Source: Yinghuangia soli
GTDB taxonomy: Bacteria > Actinomycetota > Actinomycetes > Streptomycetales > Streptomycetaceae
Assembly: GCF_021502675.1 (NCBI RefSeq)
Contig: NZ_JAKFHA010000001.1
Location: forward strand, 61,390-125,389
DNA length: 64,000 nt
Reading direction: 5' to 3'
Positions 50,784-60,344 of the stretch are shown in pieces; position 1 is the stretch's first letter, and every line of letters begins with the position of its first letter. The notes beneath the pieces are model-generated. The model was not told where the DNA came from, ran no database searches, and saw only the letters and a list, made by a program, of their open reading frames with translations. The position numbers and the translations under genes were made by a program.

Positions 50784-51007
50784 GACGTGGTCAGCATGAG
50801 GAGTAGTCCGAGAAATTTCGTGTTCGGCACGGGATTTTTGTCGGCGTTCGCGGTGGGCGGAAGCCATGCGCGCCGCCTCCAGAGGGCGGTGAGCGCCGGA
50901 CGGTGGGCGGTGGGCCGTGGGCGGTGGGCGGTGGACGCCACGACTACCCCACCCGGCCTCGACCCCGACCCGGCCACGGCCCCGCCCCCGCCCCCGGCCA
51001 AACGGCG

Positions 51008-51042
51008 GCCGCCCGCACCGAGAGTCTCAGTGCGGGCGGCCG
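51008..51042 (-). terminator. terminator of the peptide transporter operon
   Basis: GGCCGCCCGCAC (51008-51019) and GTGCGGGCGGCC (51031-51042) are perfect 12-bp arms, and GAGA/TCTC inside extends the stem. It lies 50 nt past the stop of the last ABC transporter gene in its direction of transcription. Confidence 0.75.
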
Positions 51043-51092
51043 TCCCCAACCCCGGGTATGTCGGCGGCCCGAAAACCGGGCGCGCCTTGTTG

Positions 51093-52421
51093 TCAGTCGA
51101 CCAGGTGGCAGGCCACCTGGAGGGGGCGGTCGGCGCGGGTGGCGTCCGCGACGATCTTGAGGCGGGGGTCGCTGCCCTCGGCGAAGGTGACGTGCGCCTT
51201 GCCCGCCGCGCCCTTGATTCCGGTCACGCCCCGCCAGAACGGGTCGTCCGAGGTCTTCTCCCGGACCCGTTCGAGGAGTTCGACCAGGTCGACGGCCGTG
51301 GCGTTCTTGCCCGGGGTGAGGGCGACGGAGCGCAGTCCGGCCGTGGTCAGTTCTTGAGGGTGCCCGAAGAGGGCCGACTCGGCGAGGCGCGCGTCCTCGC
51401 CGGCCGCCATCCAGTGGCGTTCGAGGAGGGCCCCCAGGTCGCGGGCCTCCCAGCCGCAGCCCGCGACCGCCACCGGGCAACGCGGGTGGAAGGAGCAGCC
51501 GAGCGGCGGCAGTGCGGCGTCCGGGACCTCGCCGCGCGGGAGTTCGCGCGGTACGGCGGCGCGGTGCGGGTCCGGGTCCGGGATCGCACCGAGCAGGGCC
51601 TTGGTGTACGGGTGCCGCGGGTTCGCGAAGATCTCCTCGGCGGTGCCGATCTCGACGATCCGGCCGAGGTACATGATCGCGATGCGGTCGCAGAAGAACT
51701 TCGCGCTGGCCAGGTCGTGCGTCACGTAGACGTACGTCAGGTCCAGGTCGTTCTTCAGGTCCAGGAACAGCTGCAGGATCTTCGCCCGGACGCTCATGTC
51801 GAGCATCGAGATCGGCTCGTCGGCGACGAGGAGTTCCGGTCCGGCGATGATGGCCCGCGCCATGACCGCGCGCTGCTTCTGGCCGCCCGACAGGTCGGAC
51901 GGGTACTTGTCCATGAACAGCTCGGCCGGGCTCAGGCCGACGCGCTCCAGGGTCTCGGCGACCTTGGCGCGGCGTTCCTCCGCGTTCTTGGCCAGGCCGT
52001 GGACCTGCAGCGGGTGGCCGACCGCGGTGGCGATGTCCATCGCGGGGTTGAGCGAGGCGTGCGGGTCCTGGAAGACCATCTGCAGGCTGCGGCGCAGCGG
52101 CCGGAGCTCGGATTCCTTGAGCTTGGCCAGGTCGCGCCCGCGGTACTGGATGCTGCCGCCGGTGGCCTTGGCCAGGCCGAGGAGGGTACGGCCGAGCGTG
52201 GTCTTGCCGGAGCCGGACTCGCCGACCAGGCCCAGGACTTCGCCCTTGCGCAGGCTGAAGGACACGCCGTCGACCGCCTTGACGGCGCCCGCGGTGCGCT
52301 TGATCATGCCGCCGCGCAGCGCGAAGTGCACCTGCAGGTCCTCGACCTCGACCAGCGTCTCGGCGGCGTCGCCCTTCGGCGGGAGGTCCGCCGTCTTCCG
52401 GGTGTCAGGCTTCGTCGGCAA
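51093..52421 (-). CDS. dppF: oligopeptide/dipeptide ABC transporter ATPase 2
   Basis: A 442-residue ATP-binding subunit with Walker A GLVGESGSGKTTLGRTL, Q-loop QMVFQDPHASLNP, signature LSGGQKQRAVMARAI and Walker B LLVADEPISMLD, then the iron-sulfur-like cysteine tail typical of OppF (CSFHPRCPVAVAGCGW). It continues about 90 residues beyond the usual end (residues 350-442) with GVTGIKGAAGKAHVTFAEGSDPRLKIVADATRADRPLQVACHLVD, of unknown role. TTG 52421 with GAGGAG 8 nt upstream overlaps the end of the previous gene. Confidence 0.9.
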   Translation of the reverse strand: MPTKPDTRKTADLPPKGDAAETLVEVEDLQVHFALRGGMIKRTAGAVKAVDGVSFSLRKGEVLGLVGESGSGKTTLGRTLLGLAKATGGSIQYRGRDLAKLKESELRPLRRSLQMVFQDPHASLNPAMDIATAVGHPLQVHGLAKNAEERRAKVAETLERVGLSPAELFMDKYPSDLSGGQKQRAVMARAIIAGPELLVADEPISMLDMSVRAKILQLFLDLKNDLDLTYVYVTHDLASAKFFCDRIAIMYLGRIVEIGTAEEIFANPRHPYTKALLGAIPDPDPHRAAVPRELPRGEVPDAALPPLGCSFHPRCPVAVAGCGWEARDLGALLERHWMAAGEDARLAESALFGHPQELTTAGLRSVALTPGKNATAVDLVELLERVREKTSDDPFWRGVTGIKGAAGKAHVTFAEGSDPRLKIVADATRADRPLQVACHLVD

Positions 52422-53487
52422 CGCTGATCTCCTCGACCTCGAGCGGACGGCGGCCGTCCGCGGTGGTCATGTCGGGCACCGGCAGCCAGCAGGTGTTGCG
52501 GGTGCCGTTCGGCAGCAGCACCTCGGGCGGGGCCTCCTGGGCGCACACCTTCATCGCCTTGGGGCAGCGCGGGTGGAACCGGCAGCCGGCGGGCGGGTGG
52601 GCGAGGTCGGGCGGCGAGCCGGGGATGTAGTGCAGGCCGGTGGTGGACAACGAGATCGTCGACCGCATGAGGGCTTGCGTGTACGGGTGCTGCGGGTTGG
52701 CGAACACCTCGCGGGCGTCGCCCTGTTCGACGATGTGCCCGGCGTACATCACCGCGACGCGGTCGCAGGCCTCGGCGACGATGCCGAGGTTGTGGGTGAT
52801 GAGGACGAGCGCGGTGTCGAAGTTGCGGCGCAGGTCGGCCAGGATCTGGATGATCTGCGCCTCGACCAGCACGTCGAGTGCGGTGGTCGGTTCGTCGGCG
52901 ACCACGAACGCGGGCCGCAGCACGAGCGCCAGGGCGATCATGATGCGCTGCCGCATGCCGCCGGAGAACTCGTGCGGGAACGACTCGTAGCGGCTCGCCG
53001 GGATGCCCATGCCGCGCAGCGCGTCGAGGGCCCGGGTACGGATCTCGTCCTTGGTGAGGTCGCCGTTGTGGGTGCGCAGCGCTTCCTCGAAGTGCTCGGA
53101 GACGCGCATGAGCGGGTTGAGCCGGGTCATCGGCTCCTGGAAGATCAGGCCGAGTTCGGGCCCGCGCAGCTGCTGGAGCTGGCGCGCCGAGAGGTCGACG
53201 AGGTTCTTCCCGGCGAAGCGGACCTCGCCGTCGACCGCTGCGCCGGGCGGCAGCAGGCCGAGGACGCCGCGGCCGAGCGTGGACTTGCCGCAGCCGGACT
53301 CGCCGACCAGGCCGAGGGTCTCGCCGGGGCGGACGTCGAAGGTGACGCCGTCCACCGCGGCCACCGGGCCTCGCTCGCTGCCGTACCAGACGCGCAGGTC
53401 GCGCGCGGCGAGGACCGGGGCCGTGGTGTCGCGGCTCGTGCCGCTGCCGGTCCGGGTGGTGCTGTCGGTGCCGTTTGCCGTGGTCAC
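52405..53487 (-). CDS. dppD: oligopeptide/dipeptide ABC transporter ATPase 1
   Basis: A 360-residue ATPase: Walker A LGLVGESGCGKSTLGRGV, LIFQEPMTRLNPLMRV, signature EFSGGMRQRIMIALAL, Walker B FVVADEPTTALD, and the C-terminal cysteine cluster CRFHPRCPKAMKVC. It pairs with the following ATPase. GTG 53487 overlaps the permease stop (GTGA). The first 25 residues are Ser/Thr-rich and variable. Confidence 0.9.
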   Translation of the reverse strand: MTTANGTDSTTRTGSGTSRDTTAPVLAARDLRVWYGSERGPVAAVDGVTFDVRPGETLGLVGESGCGKSTLGRGVLGLLPPGAAVDGEVRFAGKNLVDLSARQLQQLRGPELGLIFQEPMTRLNPLMRVSEHFEEALRTHNGDLTKDEIRTRALDALRGMGIPASRYESFPHEFSGGMRQRIMIALALVLRPAFVVADEPTTALDVLVEAQIIQILADLRRNFDTALVLITHNLGIVAEACDRVAVMYAGHIVEQGDAREVFANPQHPYTQALMRSTISLSTTGLHYIPGSPPDLAHPPAGCRFHPRCPKAMKVCAQEAPPEVLLPNGTRNTCWLPVPDMTTADGRRPLEVEEISVADEA

Positions 53488-54638
53488 TTGCCCTCCTCCT
53501 GCGGCTCTCCGGTCGCGCTCGCGGGCGCGTCCCCGGTCTCGGAGGCCCCCGGGGTCGCGGGGTCCTCGGTCTGCTCGACCGCCGGCGCCTCGCCCTGCGC
53601 CGGCACCGCGGCCGGCATCGCGGCGACGGTGACGACCTGGCGCGGCTTGGCGATGGGCGGGATGACGACAGTGCGGATGCGGCGCTTGCGCATCGACGGG
53701 TTGAGCACGTCGTTCAGGCCCTCGCCGACCAGCGTGAAGCCGAGGATCGCGAGCACGATGGCGACGCCCGGGAAGGTCGCCGTCCACCACATGTCGGCGC
53801 CCAGGTCGGGGATCGCGCGCTGCAGGTCGTAGCCCCATTCGGCGGCCTCGGTCGGCTGGATGCCGAAGCCGAGGAAGCCGAGGCCGGCCAGCGTGGCGAT
53901 GGCGTCCGCGGCGTTGAGCGTGGTGATGACCGGGACCGACTGGATGACGTTGGAGAAGACGTACCTGCCGATGATGGTCCGCGGCTTGGCGCCCATCGCG
54001 CGGGCCGCCTCGACGTACGTCGCCTCGCGGGCGGACAGCGTCGAGGCGCGCACGACCCGGAAATACTGCGGGATGTACACCACCGTGATGGCCAGCGCCG
54101 CGGTGACGATGCCGCCACCCGGGACGTCGGAGAACATGAAGGCCGCGACGATCGCGAGCAGCAGGTACGGGAACGCGAAGAGCGTGTCCATGACCAGCAC
54201 CAGGATGCGGTCGAGCCAGCCGCCGAAGTAGCCGGACAGCAGGCCGAGCAGCACGCCGATGAAGAGTGAGAACACGACCGCGAGGACCATGACCTCGAGG
54301 GCCGTGCGGGCGCCCCACACGACGCGCGACAGCACGTCGAAGTTCTGCACGGTGGTGCCGAACAGGTGGTCGCCGCCGGGCGATTCCTGCTTGGGGAAGC
54401 GCTCGCCGCCGGATTCGTAGGCGTCGTAGCCGTACGGCGCGATCCACGGTGCGAAGACCGCGATGACCACGAAGAAGCCGGTGATCGCGATGCCGGTCCA
54501 CAGCATGAAGCGGGCCAGGCCGTGCGCTTCCAGGATGGGCGCGAACGTGCGGCGCAGCCGGCCGCGGCCGGCGCGCTTGGGTGCGGCGGTGCCCGCGGGC
54601 CCGGTGGGCGCGACGAGTTCGGTGGGGAGGTTGGCCAT
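53484..54638 (-). CDS. dppC: peptide ABC transporter permease 2
   Basis: A 384-residue permease with five to six membrane segments (FMLWTGIAITGFFVVIAVFAPWIAPYG, ALEVMVLAVVFSLFIGVLLGLLSGYFGG, YLLLAIVAAFMF, IVTAALAITVVYIPQYFRVV, GVAIVLAILGFTLVGEGLNDVLNP) and the EAA loop YVEAARAMGAKPRTIIGRYVFSNVI that docks to the ATPases. The C-terminal 60 residues (AMPAAVPAQGEAPAVEQTEDPATPG) are an unusual disordered acidic tail. Its ATG shares one base with the preceding stop (TGATG). Confidence 0.9.
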   Translation of the reverse strand: MANLPTELVAPTGPAGTAAPKRAGRGRLRRTFAPILEAHGLARFMLWTGIAITGFFVVIAVFAPWIAPYGYDAYESGGERFPKQESPGGDHLFGTTVQNFDVLSRVVWGARTALEVMVLAVVFSLFIGVLLGLLSGYFGGWLDRILVLVMDTLFAFPYLLLAIVAAFMFSDVPGGGIVTAALAITVVYIPQYFRVVRASTLSAREATYVEAARAMGAKPRTIIGRYVFSNVIQSVPVITTLNAADAIATLAGLGFLGFGIQPTEAAEWGYDLQRAIPDLGADMWWTATFPGVAIVLAILGFTLVGEGLNDVLNPSMRKRRIRTVVIPPIAKPRQVVTVAAMPAAVPAQGEAPAVEQTEDPATPGASETGDAPASATGEPQEEGK

Positions 54639-55669
54639 CAGTACCGCACCCTCGGGTCGATCAGCGCGTTGATGATGTCGATCAGCATGCTGATCACGAC
54701 GACCACCAAGGCGATGAAGGTGACGAGACCCTGGACCGCGACGTAGTCGCGGCTGTTGAGGAACTCGATCAGCTGCTTGCCGAGTCCGGGCCAGTTGAAC
54801 GTCTTCTCGGTCAGCACGGAGCCGCCGAGCAGCAGCGCGACCTGCAGGCCGATGACGGTGATGACCGGGACCAGCGCGTTGCGGAAGCCGTGCTTGACGA
54901 CCACGTCGCGCTCGCGGATGCCGCGGGCCCGGGCCGCCTCGACGTAGTCGCCGCGCAGCGTCTGGATCAGGTTGACGCGCACCATGCGGATGAAGACGCC
55001 GACGATGAGCAGGCCGAGCGTGGCGGCCGGGAGGATCAGGTGCCACAGCACGTTCCAGACGACTTCCCAGTCGTTCACCCAGATCGCGTCGAGGATGAGG
55101 ATGTGGGTGGTGGCCGGGATGTCGTTGGCGATCAGCGGGTCCGTCTCGCCTTCCAGCGGGAACCAGCCGAGCTTGGTGGCGAAGAGCTGCTGGGCGAGCA
55201 GTCCGACCACGAACACCGGTGCGGCGTACGTGATGATGCCGAACAGTCGGGCGAAGACGTCGAAGGCGCTGTCTCTGAAGCGCCCGGCGAGCAGGCCCAC
55301 GGGTATGCCGAGCAGCAGCGCGAAGACCAGGCCGCCGGTGGCGAGGGTGACGGTGGCGCCGCCCTTCTCCAGGATCACGTCCGAGACCTGCTGATTGGTC
55401 GAGACGGACGTGCCGAAGTCAAAGCGCACGACGTCGGCGAGGTAGTCGCCGTACTGCACGATCAGCGGCCGGTCGTAGCCGGCCGCGGCGCGCAGTTCGT
55501 CGATCTTCTCCTGGGACATCTTGGCGCCGCCCGAAGAGGCGCTGATGGGATCGCCGGGTGCCACTCTCAGCATCACGAAGACGAGAGTGAGCAGGACGAA
55601 GATCATCGGAATGGCCAGCGCCACACGCATCGCGATGTAGCGGCCCAGCGACCCGGATTTCATGCTCAT
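54638..55669 (-). CDS. dppB: peptide ABC transporter permease 1
   Basis: A 343-residue permease of the DppB/OppB type: N-terminal membrane helix (YIAMRVALAIPMIFVLLTLVFVMLRVAPGDP), then GLVFALLLGIPVGLLAG, YAAPVFVVGLLAQQLF, LILPAATLGLLIVGVFIRMVRVNLIQTLRGDYVEAARARGIRERDVVVKHGFRNALVPV (EAA loop) and FIALVVVVISMLIDIINALIDPRVRY. Normal length. It follows the binding protein after a 104-nt gap with a hairpin. Confidence 0.9.
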   Translation of the reverse strand: MSMKSGSLGRYIAMRVALAIPMIFVLLTLVFVMLRVAPGDPISASSGGAKMSQEKIDELRAAAGYDRPLIVQYGDYLADVVRFDFGTSVSTNQQVSDVILEKGGATVTLATGGLVFALLLGIPVGLLAGRFRDSAFDVFARLFGIITYAAPVFVVGLLAQQLFATKLGWFPLEGETDPLIANDIPATTHILILDAIWVNDWEVVWNVLWHLILPAATLGLLIVGVFIRMVRVNLIQTLRGDYVEAARARGIRERDVVVKHGFRNALVPVITVIGLQVALLLGGSVLTEKTFNWPGLGKQLIEFLNSRDYVAVQGLVTFIALVVVVISMLIDIINALIDPRVRY

Positions 55670-55696
55670 GTGTCGGACTTCCCTCGTGGGCGCGAC

Positions 55697-55760
55697 GCGG
55701 GGGGCGCCGGCGGAGCGTTCTCCCGGTTCCGGGAGTCTGCGTCCGTCCGACGCCCCCTGC
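55697..55760 (-). terminator. intra-operon attenuating hairpin
   Basis: CTCCCGG (55720-55726) and CCGGGAG (55729-55735) form a tight inner stem, and GCGGGGGGCG (55697-55706) pairs imperfectly with CGCCCCCTGC (55751-55760). It lies between the binding-protein gene and dppB, a usual place for a partial terminator that keeps binding-protein levels above the permeases. Confidence 0.55.
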
Positions 55761-55773
55761 GCGGACTACAGCG

Positions 55774-57384
55774 CTACTTCTTGCCGATCATGCTGAAGCG
55801 GATGATGTACGACGGGTCCATCGTCTCCTTCATACCGGTGACACCGGTACGAGCCGCCGCGATCTGCTTGCCCTGCCAGAGGGGGAGGACCGGCGCGTCC
55901 TCGGCCGTGATCTTCTGGATCTCGGCGAAGGTCGGCTCGGCCGCCTTGCGGTCGTTCTGGCCCTGCGACTTCGTGATCAGCTCGTTGAGCTGCGGGTTGT
56001 CGTAGTTGTTCTTGAAGTAGCCGCCCTTGTAGAGGAACGGGGCGGTGTAGTTGTCCGGGTCCGGGAAGTCCGGGAACCAGCCGAGGCCGAAGGCCGGGTA
56101 CTTACCGGCCTTGTAGTCGGTCTGGTACTGCTGCCACTCGGTGGACTGCAGCTCGACCTTGAACAGGCCGCTGCCCTCGAGCTGGCGCTTCAGCTCGATG
56201 TACTCGTCCGCGGTGACCGCGCCGTAGCGGGTCGGCGTGTACCAGAGGGTGATGCTGACCGGGCTGCCGCCGAGGCCGGCGGCGTCCAGGATGGCCTTGG
56301 CCTTGTTCTTGTCCGGCGCGCCGTACTTCTCCTTGAACGCGTCGGTGTGCGCCTGCACGCCGGCCGGGATCATGGAGTAGGTCGGGGTGACCGTGTCGTT
56401 GTAGACGTTCTTGGCGATCGCCTCGCGGTCGACGACCTGGGCGATGGCCTGGCGGACCGCCTTCTGGTCGGCCGGCGCGGTCTTGACGTTGAACGTCACG
56501 TAGCGGAGCTCGGTGCCCTCGCCGTCGATGACCGAGTAGCCGCCGTTGCCGCTCTTGTCGCGGAGGTCCTTGACGTCGGTCGGGGTGAGGCCGCGGAAGG
56601 CGACGTCGACGTCGCCCTTCTGGATGGCCTGCTTGAGGGTCGAGGCCTCGGAGTAGTACTTGAGGACGAACTTGGCGTTCTGCGCCTTGGCGTCGCCCTT
56701 GTACTTCGCGTTGACCGAGAAGGCGGCTTCCTGGTCGGCCTTGTAGTTGTCCAGGACGTACGGGCCCGAGCCGAGGATCTTGTTGTCCTCGCGGAGCTTG
56801 TCCTTGGGGTACGAGCCCTTCGAGGACACGATCGCGCCGACACCGGTGGTCAGCTTGTGCGGGAGGGTCGCGTCCTCGGTCTTGAGCGAGAACGTGACGG
56901 TCTTCGCGTCCGGCGCCTCGGTCTTGTCGAGCGACTCGAGCAGGCTCGCGGGACCCTCGGGGTCGTTGATCGCGATCATGCGGTCGAACGAGAACTTGAC
57001 GTCCTCGGAGGTCAGCGGCGACCCGTCGGAGAAGGTCAGACCGTCCTTCAGCTTGCAGGTGTACAGCTTCGGGTTGGTCCACTCGCACTTCTCGGCGGCG
57101 TCCGGCGTCGGGGTGGTGCTCCCCGCGGGCAGGTACAGCAGCGTCTGGAAGGTGTTCCAGTAGATCGTCCACGACGGCAGGTCGTAGGCGCCTGCCGGGT
57201 CGAGCGACGTCACCTTGCTGTCGGTGGTGCCGAGGATGACGGTTGCACCGGTGTTCGCCGCAGCGCTGTTCGAGCCGCCGCCGGTGGGCGTCTTGTCCTT
57301 CTTCTTCTCACCGCAAGCCGCAAGAGAACCGACGGCGATGACGCCGACGGCGGCTGCGGCTATTACCCGCTTGGTACGTGCCAT
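55774..57384 (-). CDS. dppA: peptide ABC transporter substrate-binding lipoprotein
   Basis: A 536-residue SBP of the DppA/OppA family. The signal sequence MARTKRVIAAAAVGVIAVGSLAAC ends in a lipobox cysteine. The mature protein has KLKDGLTFSDGSPLTSEDVKFSFDRMI, LGSGPYVLDNYKADQEAAF and the late FGLGWFPDFPDPDNYTAPFL segment. ATG 57384 (after AGAGGG) is chosen; ATG 57423 would add MSSMRRLGRGIAS before a normal signal peptide. TAGGGT (complement of 57446-57451) is a candidate -10. Confidence 0.9.
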   Translation of the reverse strand: MARTKRVIAAAAVGVIAVGSLAACGEKKKDKTPTGGGSNSAAANTGATVILGTTDSKVTSLDPAGAYDLPSWTIYWNTFQTLLYLPAGSTTPTPDAAEKCEWTNPKLYTCKLKDGLTFSDGSPLTSEDVKFSFDRMIAINDPEGPASLLESLDKTEAPDAKTVTFSLKTEDATLPHKLTTGVGAIVSSKGSYPKDKLREDNKILGSGPYVLDNYKADQEAAFSVNAKYKGDAKAQNAKFVLKYYSEASTLKQAIQKGDVDVAFRGLTPTDVKDLRDKSGNGGYSVIDGEGTELRYVTFNVKTAPADQKAVRQAIAQVVDREAIAKNVYNDTVTPTYSMIPAGVQAHTDAFKEKYGAPDKNKAKAILDAAGLGGSPVSITLWYTPTRYGAVTADEYIELKRQLEGSGLFKVELQSTEWQQYQTDYKAGKYPAFGLGWFPDFPDPDNYTAPFLYKGGYFKNNYDNPQLNELITKSQGQNDRKAAEPTFAEIQKITAEDAPVLPLWQGKQIAAARTGVTGMKETMDPSYIIRFSMIGKK

Positions 57385-57833
57385 GGATGCAATCCCTCTG
57401 CCCAGGCGCCGCATGCTGGACATCCGGCGCTGCCTGGGCCGGAACCCTAGTGGCCTGCACCGATGGAAGGAGGATGACGATTGGTCTCATAAACATCACG
57501 GGCAGGACACGGTGGCGGGCTTCGCGCGTAGAGTCCCAAGTCAGATCACTGAAAGCAAGGCAAATGGGGAGGTCATGCCTTGGAAATGAAGGAACTTTCG
57601 GAGTGTCGACTTGGCGCTGAAAGTTCCTCTCGAATCGGTAAAGTTCCCGAGAGCACTTCATGCCAAATCGGACAAAGACCCTGCAATGCCTACGTTTTTC
57701 TGCGCGCATTCTGTCCGAAATGCGAGACGAATCCCGGCCACCGAACATTCCGGCCCGGTAAACGGATCTTGACGGGATGTCGGCGAGATCGGCGCCGCCG
57801 GGTCCTGCTCGGCGGCGCCGGGTGCCCTGCTCG
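57385..57833. other. intergenic region upstream of the peptide transporter
   Basis: About 450 bp. It holds the presumed dppA promoter (TAGGGT near 57446), AT-rich sequence at 57540-57720 with short runs such as GAAAGTTCC (repeated in similar form near 57594, 57617 and 57640 as AACTTTC/AAAGTTCC), and the hairpin listed next. No gene-like frame is seen. Confidence 0.5.
57791..57819 (-). terminator. terminator of the GGDEF-EAL gene
   Basis: GGCGCCGCCG (57791-57800) and CGGCGGCGCC (57810-57819) are perfect 10-bp arms with a 9-nt loop, 15 nt past the stop of the leftward GGDEF-EAL gene. Confidence 0.65.
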
Positions 57834-60344
57834 TCATCCTGCCCGCGGTACGCCGTCCAGAAGCGTGGCGATCCGGTCCGGCGGGCCGGGCCGGGAGAAG
57901 TACCAGCCCTGCCCGGCATCGCACCCGATGGCCCGCAGCCGCTCGGCCTGCGCCGCGGTCTCGATGCCCTCCGCGGTGACGGTCAGCCCGAGCGCGTGCG
58001 CCAGTTCGACCAGCGACGCCACGATCCGGGCGTCCACCGGGTCCGCGTCGCCGGGCTTGCGCAGGCCCTCCACGAACGACCCGGCGATCTTCAGCTCGCA
58101 CACCGGCAGCCGGCGCAGGTAGGCGAGGTTGGAGTAGCCGGTGCCGAAGTCGTCGATGGCGATGCGCACGCCCATCGCGGCAAGTTCGCGCAGCCGCTCC
58201 AGCGGGCCGCCGTCGGTCGCCATGATCTGCGACTCGGTCAGCTCGAACTGCAGCCGCTCGGGCTCCAGGCCGGTCTCCGCGAGCACGCGTTCGACCTGCC
58301 GTACCAACCCTGGTTCGTGGCATTGGCGTTCGGCCAGATTGACACTGATGAACGGGGCCGCGGCCGGGGCGCCGAGGGCCTCGGCGGAGCCGCTCCAGCG
58401 CTGCGCCTCGCGGCAGGCCCGCTCCAGGACGTACATGCCGAGCGGCACGATCAGGCCGGTCTCCTCGGCCAGGCCGATGAACCGGTCCGGACCGATGAGC
58501 CCCTGCCGCGGATGCCGCCAGCGCACCAGCGCCTCGACGCCGAGTACCGAGCCGTCCGCGAGCGAGACCAGCGGCTGGTAGTCGACGTCGAACTCGCCGT
58601 GGTGCAGGGCGGCGGGCATCTCCGCGGACAGCGTGTAGCGGGCCACCTCGCGGTCGTTGCGCTCGGTGTCGAACACCGTCCAGCGGCCCCGGCCCTCGGA
58701 CTTCGCCCAGTACAGCGTGATGTCCGCGGCCCGCATGGTGTCGGCCGGCCCGGTGCCCGCGACCGGGCGCTCCACGATGCCGATGGACGCGCTGACCGTG
58801 AGGTCGTGGCCGCGGATCCGGAACGGCTCGCGCAGAGCGCCGAGGATGCCCTCGGCGAGCGCGACGACCTGGCCGGTGCCCGCGGAGTTCTCCACCAGCA
58901 CCACGAACTCGTCGCCGCCCATGCGGGCGATGAGGTGGCCGGCCCGGGAGACGTACGCGTCCAGCCGCCGCGCGACCGCGATCAGCAGCTGGTCGCCGAC
59001 GTCGTGCCCGAGGCTGTCGTTGACGACCTTGAAGCCGTCCAGGTCGAGGTAGCACAGCCCGACGCGGTCCGCGCCGGACGGCCGGCCGACGCTGCCCGCG
59101 GCGCGTTCGAAGACCGCCTCCAGGCGCTCGAAGAACAAGGCCCGGTTGGGGAGTCCGGTGAGCGGGTCGTGCTGCGCCTGGTGCCGCAGCCGGGTGTAGA
59201 GGCGGTGCCGGTCGGTGACGTCCTCGATCATCGCCACCTGGTAGCGCGGCCCGCCCGCGGAGTCGCGCACCAGCGAGACGGTCAGGTGCGTCCACAGCGG
59301 CTCGCCGTCGGCGCGGACGTACCGCTTCTCGGCGGAGAAGTGCTCGCGTTCGCCGCGCGCCAACTCCTCGTACCACTCCCAGACATGGCCGGGGTCGTCG
59401 GCGAGCATGAACTCGCGGACCCGGCGGCCGGGCAGTTCGGTCTGGTGGACGCCGAACATCTGCGCGAGGGCCGGGTTGACGTCCAGGATGACGCCGTCGA
59501 GGTCGCCGATCGCGATGCCGAGGCCGGACTGCTCGAACACCGCGCGGAACCGCGCCTCGCTGGTGTGCAGGGCCTGCTCGGTCAGTGCCCGGGCGTCCAG
59601 CACCGCAGCATGGATGGCCTGCTGCTCGGCGAGCGTGCGGGTACGCAGCGCCTCGGCGTATCCCGCGGCCAGCGCGCCTTGGATCTGGATGACGCGCAGC
59701 AGGTAGTCGTCCGGGTCGCGCTGCTGGGAGAACGCGTGGGCGCGCAGGCGCGGCCACCATTCGCCGATGAGCCCGAACGTGCGTTCCAGCGTGCCGGTCC
59801 CGGTGAAGTGCGCGGCGACCAACGCCTCGCCCACGTCCCGGGCTTCGTGCGGCCGGAAGGGGTCGGCGTCCAGGGAGTCGGACAGCCGGTACGTCAACTC
59901 GCGCAGGTAATCCCGCATTTCGTCGGCAGGCAGCGGGACGTAGCTGGCCCCTTCGACGATCTTGGCCCACTCGTGGGCGAACTCGTCGTGCACGGAGGCA
60001 CCGAAAGTACCGAGGGCGTCAGGGGCGGCCGGGTGGTCGATCGAGGGCGCCGAGGCGGACGTGTGGGCATCCGGCGTTCCGGCGTCCGGCCGGTCACCGT
60101 CGGGCCCGTGACCGTCCGGCGCGGGGGCATCCGGCGCAAGGGCATCCGGCGTGCGGACATCGGATGCGAGGGCGTCGGGCGCGAGGACGTCGGGTGCGGG
60201 CAGGTCGAGTCCGGTGGCGGCGAATGTCGGTACGCCGGACACGCCCGGGACCGGCGCCGCGGGCGTACCGAGGTCGCCCGCGGCCGGCGCGGCGGCCCCC
60301 AGGCCGGCGACGCCCGGTGAGGCGTCGTCGGCGCGCGAACTCAT
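57834..60344 (-). CDS. PAS-GGDEF-EAL cyclic-di-GMP protein
   Basis: An 836-residue protein. Residues 1-110 are low-complexity with repeated APDAL/SDVRTPDAL units; 110-240 a helical domain (DEFAHEWAKIVEGASYVPLPADEMRDYLREL) seen in streptomycete signalling proteins; about 265-385 a PAS domain (FEQSGLGIAIGDLDGVILDVNPALAQMFG); 395-560 GGDEF (intact RMGGDEFVVL); 570-830 EAL (VLGVEALVRWRHP, IDDFGTGYSNLAYL, VTAEGIET). Both catalytic motifs are kept, so it may make and break cyclic-di-GMP, which controls differentiation in streptomycetes. Its start overlaps the methyltransferase stop (ATGA). Confidence 0.9.
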   Translation of the reverse strand: MSSRADDASPGVAGLGAAAPAAGDLGTPAAPVPGVSGVPTFAATGLDLPAPDVLAPDALASDVRTPDALAPDAPAPDGHGPDGDRPDAGTPDAHTSASAPSIDHPAAPDALGTFGASVHDEFAHEWAKIVEGASYVPLPADEMRDYLRELTYRLSDSLDADPFRPHEARDVGEALVAAHFTGTGTLERTFGLIGEWWPRLRAHAFSQQRDPDDYLLRVIQIQGALAAGYAEALRTRTLAEQQAIHAAVLDARALTEQALHTSEARFRAVFEQSGLGIAIGDLDGVILDVNPALAQMFGVHQTELPGRRVREFMLADDPGHVWEWYEELARGEREHFSAEKRYVRADGEPLWTHLTVSLVRDSAGGPRYQVAMIEDVTDRHRLYTRLRHQAQHDPLTGLPNRALFFERLEAVFERAAGSVGRPSGADRVGLCYLDLDGFKVVNDSLGHDVGDQLLIAVARRLDAYVSRAGHLIARMGGDEFVVLVENSAGTGQVVALAEGILGALREPFRIRGHDLTVSASIGIVERPVAGTGPADTMRAADITLYWAKSEGRGRWTVFDTERNDREVARYTLSAEMPAALHHGEFDVDYQPLVSLADGSVLGVEALVRWRHPRQGLIGPDRFIGLAEETGLIVPLGMYVLERACREAQRWSGSAEALGAPAAAPFISVNLAERQCHEPGLVRQVERVLAETGLEPERLQFELTESQIMATDGGPLERLRELAAMGVRIAIDDFGTGYSNLAYLRRLPVCELKIAGSFVEGLRKPGDADPVDARIVASLVELAHALGLTVTAEGIETAAQAERLRAIGCDAGQGWYFSRPGPPDRIATLLDGVPRAG

